Positions 17,736 to 25,700 of a DNA stretch of 47,952 nt are shown here, in pieces (position 1 is the stretch's first letter; the number at the start of each line of letters is the position of its first letter). The stretch lies in the NCBI GenBank assembly GCA_946414885.1, contig CAMKQH010000028.1:1-47952 (forward strand). Reading direction: 5' to 3'. This stretch comes from an uncultured Lachnospiraceae bacterium (GTDB lineage Bacteria > Bacillota > Clostridia > Lachnospirales > Lachnospiraceae). Position numbers and translations under genes: made by a program. The notes under the pieces are model-generated. The model was not told where the DNA came from. It worked only from the letters and a program-made list of their open reading frames with translations, and did not search any database.

Positions 17736-18695
17736 TTATGAAGATAATCCTACTAAATGAACGGTGACGTCATAAAGAGATTCATCACCGGTAACAATTG
17801 ACGAAATACAATCGGCATCCGTTCCTTCCATCCAAACATATATCTTCATGACAACGCCATTGTAATCAACGTCGGAAGCAAGCTTAATGGTATTTGCCGT
17901 TGGCGTATCATATGCAGTACCCGTCTTTGACAAAGCCCAGCTTTGATCATCCGAACCGGAAATATGCGTATAAGTTGCATCCGTCGTAGTATTGGCACTG
18001 CTAGAGCCATTATCACTTACAACACGCCATCCGTTTGTCTCATCAGTACCACTGTAACTCACGTCATTTCCGGCTCCTTGGGGTTCCACCGGTGCATATA
18101 CCGCAACTAAAACGTCATCTATCGTAATGCCAATTCTGAGTGACGCGGCTACCTTGTCTGAAACATTTCCGTCTTGTCCGGCACGAGTTACCTGAATGGC
18201 ACCGCCCTCAGCCGCGCCGTCAAAGTATACGTCAGCATGTCCCGTATCACGAATGGCATAGAGATTATACGTAGCCAATGCATAAGCATAATACTCAGTG
18301 CCTCCAAGGATATACGTGCCATCCTTAACACCTTCGCCATCCGTTTCCAGCGTGACCTTCTGATATGTCCGAACCTTAAGAAAATGCTCCGCCCATTGTG
18401 CCGGGACAAACCAGTTGATTAAATCATTCGTTGACGCGGGACTAATTCCGTGACCTTCCACGGCTGCAACCGTTGCCGCCTCACCTTTATGATCAGGAAG
18501 TTCTCCCACGCATATCTGCAATACAGCTCCATCAGCCGCCGCACTGATTGTGGCAGTCCCCGCTTCTACTCTGTCTAGGGAAACATACCATGCATACGTA
18601 GCAGATATCAGTGCCGTAAAGCCCATAAGTACGGAGAAAGCAGCAAGAAGAAGCTGTTTTTTTAGTTTCATGATCTGCCTTTTATTTCCGTTCAA
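17736..18695 (-). CDS. TasA-like SipW-type fibre subunit
   Basis: The 319-residue precursor has a hydrophobic segment ending ISATYAWYVSLDRVEAGTATISAAAD, a textbook SipW-cognate signal. Cleavage is expected near the ATYA/WY junction. The mature part is rich in Ala, Thr, Val and Gly. Near the C-terminus, MKIYVWMEGTDADCISS precedes strands ending VTVHLVGLSS, the locus-wide signature with its Cys. The likely start is TTG at 18695 (GGAG, about 11 bases away). An ATG at 18671 with AAAGG 6 bases upstream is an equally credible alternative. The gene follows the probable major subunit after two stem-loops and is closed by a terminator, so it could be a less-expressed partner of that subunit. Confidence 0.8.
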   Translation of the reverse strand: MNGNKRQIMKLKKQLLLAAFSVLMGFTALISATYAWYVSLDRVEAGTATISAAADGAVLQICVGELPDHKGEAATVAAVEGHGISPASTNDLINWFVPAQWAEHFLKVRTYQKVTLETDGEGVKDGTYILGGTEYYAYALATYNLYAIRDTGHADVYFDGAAEGGAIQVTRAGQDGNVSDKVAASLRIGITIDDVLVAVYAPVEPQGAGNDVSYSGTDETNGWRVVSDNGSSSANTTTDATYTHISGSDDQSWALSKTGTAYDTPTANTIKLASDVDYNGVVMKIYVWMEGTDADCISSIVTGDESLYDVTVHLVGLSS

Positions 18696-18753
18696 TTCTT
18701 CTCACTCCTTTCTTTAGAATTATAAATTCAAAATAAGCTTATTTTCTTACTCA

Positions 18754-18821
18754 GCATACCAAAAAATAGAAGCAAATGCTTCTATTCTTTGGTATGCCCT
18801 CCGACCACAACTTCGGAGGGC
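18754..18821 (-). promoter_or_regulatory. Two adjacent intergenic stem-loops
   Basis: GCCCTCCGA / TCGGAGGGC (18796-18821) is met first by minus-strand transcription. A much longer stem, GCATACCAAAGAATAGAAGCA paired with its near-perfect complement (18754-18797), follows. Neither is followed by a clean T-run in the minus direction, so partial termination or an RNA-processing and stability function is more likely than full termination. Confidence 0.6.
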
Positions 18822-18855
18822 TTACTTATGTTTGTGTTAAATTGATTCTAAATCA

Positions 18856-19695
18856 TCAGTTGGTAGGCGCTGCAGCATCATCAGCGGTGAAAGTAAGAGT
18901 AACCTTTACAGAGCCAAGATCATCAATGTCATCTGTTGTAACAACAGCTACTGCGCCGTCATAATACAGATATACGTCAACAGTCTTGTCGCTGATTTGA
19001 CCGGAAGTTGCAGGGAAAACGTCAGATTCAAGAGTCAGATAAGCTGCCGTGGTAGAAACGCCATTTGCGGATCTAGCTGCTGCAGCAGTCAATCCAGTAA
19101 TATTCTGAGCACCAGCCGTATCAGTATATTGCGTTATTAACGTACCGCTCTGATCATAGATGGCAACTTCCTCACCGCAAACAACCATGATTCTAAGCGC
19201 TTGCGCGATCGTGTTGTTGGCAGCAGCACCCGGCGTTACGGTAACACCGGAAACACGTAAGTTCTTAAACTGTCCCTCGGTGGTTCCGTTTGTTCCAATG
19301 TGGAACGTCTGCTTCAGATAATACTTCTCTTCATCAGCAGCCTGCACCGTGAAACGAGTCGTGGTTTTTTCCGTTGCCACGTTAGAAGCAGTTGCATAAG
19401 CGGACTGCCAAGTAAAAGCAGAGGCATCCGTTGCAGCCGCTATCATTTGAACCGGGAATAAAACTGCATCTTCTTCTTCAGTTGTAACCGACGTATCAGT
19501 CGTAGTAGCCGCGATTGCTTCATTCGAGATTACAAGGAATGGTGCATTTGACTGTGCGGAAATGCTTGCCGTCGTCGCAGTTACTTGATTGTTGCTGACA
19601 AACCATGCATACGTGCTGCTTCCCAAAGCAACCGTAGCTACTAACGTCATGGCAATTGCTGCCGCGAGTTGCTTTCTTAAAGATTTAACTGTCAT
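18856..19695 (-). CDS. Probable major TasA-like fibre subunit
   Basis: The 279-residue precursor begins MTVKSLRKQLAAAIAMTL and continues through a hydrophobic core to GSSTYAWFVSNNQVTATTA, a classic SipW-type signal. The mature chain is dominated by Ala, Thr, Val and Ser with almost no Cys, typical of abundant polymerising surface proteins. The C-terminal end, VDVYLYYDGAVAVVTTDD followed by KVTLTFTA, is the same structural position as the LEG-D motif of its relatives but in degenerate form. Reasons to call it the major subunit are its own strong promoter, a long structured leader, a near-ideal AAAAAGGAGG ribosome binding site, low-complexity composition and stem-loops directly after the gene. 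That assignment is inference; the family membership is well supported. Confidence 0.8.
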   Translation of the reverse strand: MTVKSLRKQLAAAIAMTLVATVALGSSTYAWFVSNNQVTATTASISAQSNAPFLVISNEAIAATTTDTSVTTEEEDAVLFPVQMIAAATDASAFTWQSAYATASNVATEKTTTRFTVQAADEEKYYLKQTFHIGTNGTTEGQFKNLRVSGVTVTPGAAANNTIAQALRIMVVCGEEVAIYDQSGTLITQYTDTAGAQNITGLTAAAARSANGVSTTAAYLTLESDVFPATSGQISDKTVDVYLYYDGAVAVVTTDDIDDLGSVKVTLTFTADDAAAPTN

Positions 19696-20068
19696 AATAT
19701 TTTCCTCCTTTTTGAGTATTCCGCTTCAGTAGTTGTCTGTCGCGGTAGACAGTTGATCACGTGGGTACGGAACTCCTTTGGAGTTCCTCCCCTTCGAGAA
19801 GCGTTGATCGATCGCTCCTCGTCGCCCTTACGTCCCGATACCATCGTTCGGATCCGTCCTGTTAACAGATCATACTCCCACCGGGCCCGGTTAAAAGAGT
19901 ATATCTCCTTCACCCGCCGGTGAGGATATTATCTCTTAATAGGAGGGGCCGAGTTCATAGATTCTGGAACAAAAGGCCGATATGAAATTTTTATACACAC
20001 GGTGGTTGTGGCACCGTTAGTACCAAAATAAATGATAGTAATTACTAAACTGTCTTATTTTATTTATC
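19696..20068 (-). ncRNA. Long structured 5' leader, possible riboregulator
   Basis: About 370 nt lie between the predicted transcription start (about 20068) and the subunit gene. On the minus strand the RNA can form successive stems: ACGGTGCC...ACCGT (19999-20017); GGCC-TTTTGTTC...GAAC-TC-GGCC (19946-19977); AGAGATAATATCCTCACC...GGTGAAGGAGATATACTCT (19896-19936); GGAACTCC-AAA-GGAGTTCC (19768-19787); and TGTCT...AGACA just before the ribosome binding site. The local GC content is well above that of the AT-rich promoter region. I do not recognise it as a known riboswitch class; the c-di-GMP class I and II core sequences are not evident. A 73-codon frame starting at a GTG (19913) overlaps it and runs into the ribosome binding site, and is judged a by-product. 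Confidence 0.55.
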
Positions 20069-20074
20069 GACTTC

Positions 20075-20103
20075 ATTTTATAATATTTTACAGATAATTT
20101 CAA
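20075..20103 (-). promoter_or_regulatory. Predicted strong promoter for the major subunit
   Basis: On the minus strand, TTGAAA (20098-20103) and TAAAAT (20075-20080) are separated by exactly 17 bases in AT-rich DNA. This matches the sigma-A consensus at ten of twelve positions. Confidence 0.65.
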
Positions 20104-20226
20104 GTATTTTTCACGAAATGTACAAATATAGGTCTTTGTAAATCGATTTTTTGTAACTTTCGCCAAAAATTCGGGAACCATTTTGTGCATATTGGTTTCC
20201 TTCGACAACCTATTTTTTGTCTTATA

Positions 20227-21198
20227 TTATTGGTTTCTGCGATTCTCCCATGTTACGTCGCCTGAATTGTAATAGCTGGGAGCTTCGTTTCCTGCCGCAC
20301 TGATGGGCTTGTCTCCTGACAGGGTATCCTTGACGTCCCGGATAAACTTTGCAAGCAGGCTTGTTTCCTCCTGATCCATGGCGTCGATGGTCATGCTGAA
20401 CTGAACGCTTCCGCCAACGATGGAGTCAACGCATTCCGGATCCTCACCTTCCATCCAGATCACGATGGTGTACTTATCCACGTTACCAACGAGGAAATTC
20501 TCTTCCGCGTACGAGCATACGATCTTGTTGCTTTCGAAATTCTCGCATCCGTCTTCCGGACCGCCGTCCTTCGCAGGCATCGCGTAAACAGTTCGCTCGC
20601 CATTCCGCCAGATTGCAATGCGCACTGCTTCCTCTGCACCTTTTGCACAGGCATCCAAGTGCACTCTTGCAAGATACTTCACGTCTTCCTTTCCGGCATT
20701 TCTCACGTAATAGGTATACGCCATGTAATTGTAACCGTTGTGGTCGCCGTCGACGTCATCGATATTGTCCGGCAGGTCGCTGATGGTGATGTTTGTCGCA
20801 TCCTGCACGGTCTTTACCACAAGACGTGCCGTGGGATCGTCAAACGTCCCCTTATCATCGATTGCGATGCCTTTCCGATACAGTTCCAGACGATTCAAGT
20901 TGATGGTAAAGTTACCCATCTTCTCCTGCATAAACGCCAGTACAAACAAAAACGCGATCAGCAGCAACAGCACCAACAAAATAATTCGCATTTTATCCAA
21001 GCGAAGTAAGGCCGCACCAAGCTTCTTGATCCGGCGTCCCGGCATGTACATGGAGACAATGGCATCGTCATCCAGTTCATCGCCGTTCTCCGCCAGGAGT
21101 TGCTCTAACTTCTCAATGCGGACCAGCTGATCCTTGGAACCTCTCGGCTTCTTCTCAGTATTCTCTTGTGTCCCAGCCTTCTTTTTTCCCAGTTTCAA
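20227..21198 (-). CDS. Membrane-anchored TasA-like protein, possible fibre base
   Basis: The 323-residue protein differs from the other subunits. It has a cytoplasmic start of about 70 residues with charged and coiled character, then one long hydrophobic helix (MRIILLVLLLLIAFLFVLAFM), and no AWF/AWY cleavage pattern after it. The outer part keeps the family ending: YTIVIWMEGEDPECVDSIVGG followed by a strand. Several extra Cys residues are present (DACAKG, DGCENF, IVCSYA). I infer that it stays in the membrane and could nucleate or anchor the fibre. It is the last gene of the ten-gene operon, 49 bases after the PilZ gene. The start ATG at 21198 is preceded by GGAAACAAAAC, a weak ribosome binding site. 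Confidence 0.7.
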   Translation of the reverse strand: MKLGKKKAGTQENTEKKPRGSKDQLVRIEKLEQLLAENGDELDDDAIVSMYMPGRRIKKLGAALLRLDKMRIILLVLLLLIAFLFVLAFMQEKMGNFTINLNRLELYRKGIAIDDKGTFDDPTARLVVKTVQDATNITISDLPDNIDDVDGDHNGYNYMAYTYYVRNAGKEDVKYLARVHLDACAKGAEEAVRIAIWRNGERTVYAMPAKDGGPEDGCENFESNKIVCSYAEENFLVGNVDKYTIVIWMEGEDPECVDSIVGGSVQFSMTIDAMDQEETSLLAKFIRDVKDTLSGDKPISAAGNEAPSYYNSGDVTWENRRNQ

Positions 21199-21247
21199 GT
21201 TTTGTTTCCTTCTTCTTGTCTAGATTTACGGTTACCGCGCAAGTGTC

Positions 21248-21928
21248 TTATAATTTATACTTTTCCTTTACGTTAGACAGATAATCCTGCAACTGCTCCT
21301 TCTCGGAGGAATCACTGAATCTAAATTGCAGACCGCAAAGGAGTCTGTACATGCTTCCCTTAGGAGCTTCACGCACCCAACAGACGTTTCCAATTTCGGT
21401 TAGGGCCTGACCTTTCACGCTGGTACCAACGCGGGGAAGATCCAGCGTCACGATCTCTCCAACGTCAAAGTGTCTGTTCATAAATACTGCGGCACCACCG
21501 GCAGATACGTCGAGGGTCATGCCGTCTTCCTTCGGGATCTCGCCGTCAGCATTCAGCTCCCAAGTCTCCTGGCTGTACTCGATGCGAAGCGTAACCTTAA
21601 CACGCTCGTCAGCACGCTGGAAGAACTGTCTCTGTTCGGAAACCCTTCTGATCTTCCAGTATCTTCTTACGCCTTCCTTTACGGTGTCGTCGACGTAACC
21701 CGCAAAGATCATGGCATCGCTTCCGCTTCCATACTGAATCAGAAGCTTCTGGCTCTCATCCACCTCCAACGGTTTCCCGTTTACCACGGGAATGGAGATC
21801 AAGAATGCGGATTCGTTGAGAGACTTGTTAAATGTGCATATCATGTTGAAATTAGGTTCCTTACCTAATTCCGCGTCATATGCCATCCTAAGTTTTGTGC
21901 CGGCCTTAATCTTTAATGCTCCTGCCAT
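21248..21928 (-). CDS. PilZ-domain c-di-GMP receptor, YcgR-like
   Basis: The 226-residue soluble protein has an N-terminal YcgR-like domain (residues 1-95) and a C-terminal PilZ domain. The c-di-GMP-binding motifs are visible as R105-ADE-R109 (RxxxR) and D140-V-S142-A-G-G145 (DxSxxG). Such proteins bind c-di-GMP and then act on a partner. It is located 49 bases before the anchor-like subunit and 21 bases after the SipW-type peptidase gene, within the surface-fibre operon. It therefore probably couples fibre production or assembly to c-di-GMP, perhaps by contacting the membrane ATPase. A diguanylate cyclase is encoded at 40487-42688 in the same window. The start has AAGGAG before the ATG. Confidence 0.85.
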   Translation of the reverse strand: MAGALKIKAGTKLRMAYDAELGKEPNFNMICTFNKSLNESAFLISIPVVNGKPLEVDESQKLLIQYGSGSDAMIFAGYVDDTVKEGVRRYWKIRRVSEQRQFFQRADERVKVTLRIEYSQETWELNADGEIPKEDGMTLDVSAGGAAVFMNRHFDVGEIVTLDLPRVGTSVKGQALTEIGNVCWVREAPKGSMYRLLCGLQFRFSDSSEKEQLQDYLSNVKEKYKL

Positions 21929-21949
21929 AGTTTTCTCCTTTTACGGATC

Positions 21950-22783
21950 TCAGTTTTTCCCGTCGTCATTTTCTTGTAAATCTAAGCTTTTCCCTTCATC
22001 ACTTTCTTGCGGTTCCGCATCTCCCCCGCCAATATCCTCCTGCGGTTCTGCGTCTTTCTCTCCATCATCCTCCTGAGGTTTCGCGTCTTTTTCTCCGTCA
22101 TCCTCCTGAGGCTCTGCGTCTTTCTCGCCGTCATCCTCTTGTGATTCCGCGTTTCCCTGTGCTTCCTTCGCCTCTGCCGCCTTCTTTTCCCGAAGAGCCG
22201 CCAGGGCTTCCCGCACTGCCGCCTCCTCTTCTTCCTTTACCAGCTTCTTTGCTGCCGAAATGCCGTCAAAAACGCTTCGGAGCAACATCACGACCAGCGG
22301 GATCAGGATCAACGGAATAAAGACAAGCGGATTGGAAATCAGCTTTACCAATCTTCCCAAAAAGAGGGACGAAAAAACAACCTTACCGATCAAGTCCTCC
22401 GCCCGCGTCGGAAAACGGTCCTCGATGTTATTGGCATCGCCTTTGGTGATGATCAGTTGCCTTCCCTCATCCTCTTCGAACCGGATAATGCGGTGCGTGT
22501 TCGGTTCTCCCAAAAGGGACGGATCCCTGGAATAAAACGTGATCACGTCACCCACGGCCAGTTCCTGCGTCTCCACGCGTTTTACCACGATCAGCGAGTT
22601 TGTAGGGATTGTTGGCTCCATGCTCCCCGTCATCACGCGGAATAGAGAATACCCAAAGAAGTTGGGCGCCTGTCCCGGTTTTGCCATTACGACGCTCAGC
22701 AGCGCCAAGACGGAAACAACAATGATGAGGATGGAGACCACGTTCATGAGCTTTAGCAATATGTCTTTAATGCGTTTTCCCAT
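21950..22783 (-). CDS. SipW-type signal peptidase with acidic repeat tail
   Basis: The 277-residue membrane protein is a type I signal peptidase of the SipW/ER class. The catalytic Ser is in MTGSMEPTIP. The second catalytic residue is His (NTHRI) rather than the Lys of classical bacterial LepB. The conserved Asp region is TKGDANN. One hydrophobic segment precedes and one follows the catalytic domain. The cytoplasmic tail starts with a charged helix (KKLVKEEEEAAVREALAALREKK) and continues with four to five 11-residue acidic repeats of the type QEDDGEKDAEP. It should cleave the AWF-type precursors encoded around it. Five bases separate it from the coiled-coil gene upstream. The repetitive tail is not part of the enzyme fold and is unusual for the family. 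Confidence 0.88.
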   Translation of the reverse strand: MGKRIKDILLKLMNVVSILIIVVSVLALLSVVMAKPGQAPNFFGYSLFRVMTGSMEPTIPTNSLIVVKRVETQELAVGDVITFYSRDPSLLGEPNTHRIIRFEEDEGRQLIITKGDANNIEDRFPTRAEDLIGKVVFSSLFLGRLVKLISNPLVFIPLILIPLVVMLLRSVFDGISAAKKLVKEEEEAAVREALAALREKKAAEAKEAQGNAESQEDDGEKDAEPQEDDGEKDAKPQEDDGEKDAEPQEDIGGGDAEPQESDEGKSLDLQENDDGKN

Positions 22784-22788
22784 GCTCC

Positions 22789-25700
22789 TTACTTATTGTC
22801 CTCATTTCTGTCATAATCACTATAGTGTTTCTTTGCCTTACGGCTTGCAAAAATGTATTGCGACAGCGAAGTTGCGTCAGCCTTATCCTGAGCGAGCTTC
22901 GCCTTTTCAAGCGCTCTGTCTCTCTCATCCTCCAGCATGGTCACGCGCTTTTCCGCATCCTTCCAGGAAGCGGAAGCATCGTCAAGCTGCGCGCGCAGGT
23001 CGTCGATCTTCTTTTGGGAAACGGCCAGCATCTCCTTGTTCTTTCGTTCCTTTTCCGCATACTGGGCCTGGAATTTCTCGACCTGTATCTGAACCTCTTC
23101 CTGAATGAAATTATTGTGACGATCAAGCTCACGCTGCATCTGCTCGATCTTGGCATCGGCTTCCTGCTTGGTTCTCGCTGCCTTATCATCGCCTCGCTTC
23201 TCGGCAAGAGCGATCTGCTCCTGGGCTGCCTTACGGACTCTGGCAAGCTGGTTCTCGAGATCAGCCTTCTCCTTCGCTGCAGCCTCGCGGATCTCCTGTT
23301 TCGTTTGCTCAAGCCGCGTCGTGGCTGCTTCCTCGGCCATGGCAAGGCGCTCGTCTGCCTCTGCCTTCGCCTGTGCAATCTGTTCCTCGGCCCTGGCGTT
23401 GGCCTGCTCCTGCACCTCGGTAATCTGACGTTCTGCCTGTTCCCGTGCCTCGGCAACCTGCGCGTCCGCCTGTTCCTTTATCTCGGCGATCTGGATCTTT
23501 GCCTTTTCTTCTGCTTCCGCGATTCTTACGTCCGCCTGGGACTTCGCCTCGGCCACCTGAGCCTGAGCCTGCTCCTTTGCTTCCGCAACCTGGGCATCTG
23601 CCTGCTTCTTTGCCTCGGCCGTCTCCGTCTGGGACTTCTTCTCAGCTTCCGCTATGCGGGCATTTGCCTGTGCCTGTACGGCGTCAACCTCTTTCTGGGC
23701 CTTTTCCTTGGCTTCCGCTATGCGGGCATCCACCTGTGCGATCTTTTCGCTCGCTTCCTTCTCAGCTGCGGCAACCTTGTTCTCCGCATCCTGCTTCGTC
23801 TTTGCGATCAGGCCGACTGCCTCACGCTTCGTCTGTGAAAGCTGTTCGCTTGCTTCCTGCTTGGCGGTCTCCAATTCAGCCTCTTTTTCAGCAAGCTTCT
23901 TGGAAAGATCGTCCTCCATAAACTTCGACTGCTCGACAAGGAGATCCTTCTCCTGCTTGAGCATATTCTTTTCCTGCTTCAGGGAATTGTTTTCCTCGAA
24001 GAGTTCGTCTGCGCGCTTTACCGCTTCCTGTGCCTGAGTGTTTGCAGCCGCAACCCTGCTCTCGGCTTGTGCGATCTGCTCGTCGGCACGCTTCTTTTCC
24101 TCCGCGATGGATTCCTCGGCAAGGTGCATTGCTTCCGTCACGTCGACTTCTGCCTTCTGCTTTGCTTCTTCTGCTGCGGCATTTGCTGCTGCAATCTCTT
24201 CGTCTGCCTTGCTTCTCATCTCAGCAATCTGCGTCTCAGCTGCCTGCTTCGTCTCTGCGATCTCGGTCTCTGCCTTCTGCTTCGTCTCTGCGATCTGGGC
24301 TTCAGCTTCCTGCTTTGTCTTCTCAGCGTTCTCGTTTGCTTCCAATACAGCCAGGTCAGCCAGTTCCTTCGCCTCAGCGATCTCGGTCTCTGCCTTCTGT
24401 TTCGTCTCAGCGATCTCGGCTGCTGCCTGCTCCTTCGCCTGCGCGATCTCGGTCTCTGCCTTCTGTTTCGTCTCTGCGATCTCGGCTGCTGCCTGCTCCT
24501 TCGCCTGTGCGATCTCAGCCTCTGCCTTCTGTTTCTCGCTTGCGATGGTCTCTTCCGCAAGACGCATTGCCTCGTTTACGTCATTCTCAGCCTTCTGCCT
24601 TGCTTCCTCAGCTGCGGCATTCGCTGCAGCGATCTCCTCATTAGCCTTGCTTCTCGTCTCAGCAATGGTCTCGTTAGCCATTTGCTTCGTTTCTTCGACG
24701 GCTATGTCAGCCATCTGCTTCGTCTCGGCAATTTGAGCGTCAGCCTGTTGTTTTACCTGTTCTGCATTTGTATTTGCTGCAAGCACGGCTGCTTCTGCCG
24801 CCTGCTTGATCTGAAGAACCTGCGTTTCAGCATTCTGCTTGATTTGCAGGATCTGGGCTTCTGCCATCTGTTTTGTTTCGGCAATCTGTGCCTGTGCCTC
24901 GGCAACCTGTGCCTGAGCCTCGGTAACCTGCGCATCCGCCTGTTCCTTCGCCTCTGCGATTTCTGCCGCTGCCTGCTCCTTCGCCTGCGCGATCTCGGCA
25001 TCAGCCTGCTGCCTTACCTGCTCAGCGTTTGCCGTTGCCGCTGCTACTGCCGCCTCGGCTGCCTGCTTTGTCTCTGCAACCTCGCTTGCCGCCTGCTCCT
25101 TTGCCTCTGCGATTTCTGCCGCTGCCTGTTCCTTCGTCTGCGCGATCTCTGCTTCTGCCTGTTCCTTCGTCTGCGCGATCTCTGCCGCTGCCTGCTCCTT
25201 CGTCTGGGCAATCTCGGCGTCCGCCTGCTCCTTCGTCTGCGCAATCTCGGCGTCCGCCTGCTGTCTTACCTGCTCAGCGTTTGCCGTCGCCGTTGCGATG
25301 GCCGCCTCGGCTGCCTGCTTCGTCTCAGCGACTTCGCTTGCTGCCTGCTCCTTCGCCTCAGTTATCTCTGCTGCCGCCTGCTCCTTCGCCTGCGCGATCT
25401 CTGCTGCTGCCTGTTCCTTCGTCTCAGTAATTTCCGCTGCAGCTTGTTCCTTCGCCTCCGCGATCTCTGCCGCCGCCTGCTCTTTCACCTGAGCGGTCTC
25501 TTCCTCTGCCGCTGCCTTGGCCGCCTCGGAATCGCTTGCCTTCTGCAACGCTTCCGTCTTGGCCCTTTCCTCTTCCTCAGCCTTCAGCTCTGCAGCCTGT
25601 TTCTGCATCAAGAGTTCCGTCACCTGTTGCTGTAATTCGATCATCTGGGCATCCATGTCCTCAAGGGACTGCTCAGCCTTTGCCCTCTCAGCCCTCTCGA

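Noticed and set aside
19692..19913. 73-codon minus frame in the major-subunit leader
   Set aside because: It starts at GTG, runs through the stems and ends inside the ribosome binding site of the next gene; the composition fits a structured RNA better than a protein.
19696..20068. c-di-GMP riboswitch
   Set aside because: Considered because of the PilZ neighbour, but the conserved core sequences of class I and II were not found by eye. A covariance-model search would settle it.
24067..25635. Long plus-strand open frame of 522 codons rich in Leu and Cys
   Set aside because: It is the mirror of the hendecad repeat on the opposite strand; repeat bias removes stop codons, and no ribosome binding site or domain is present.
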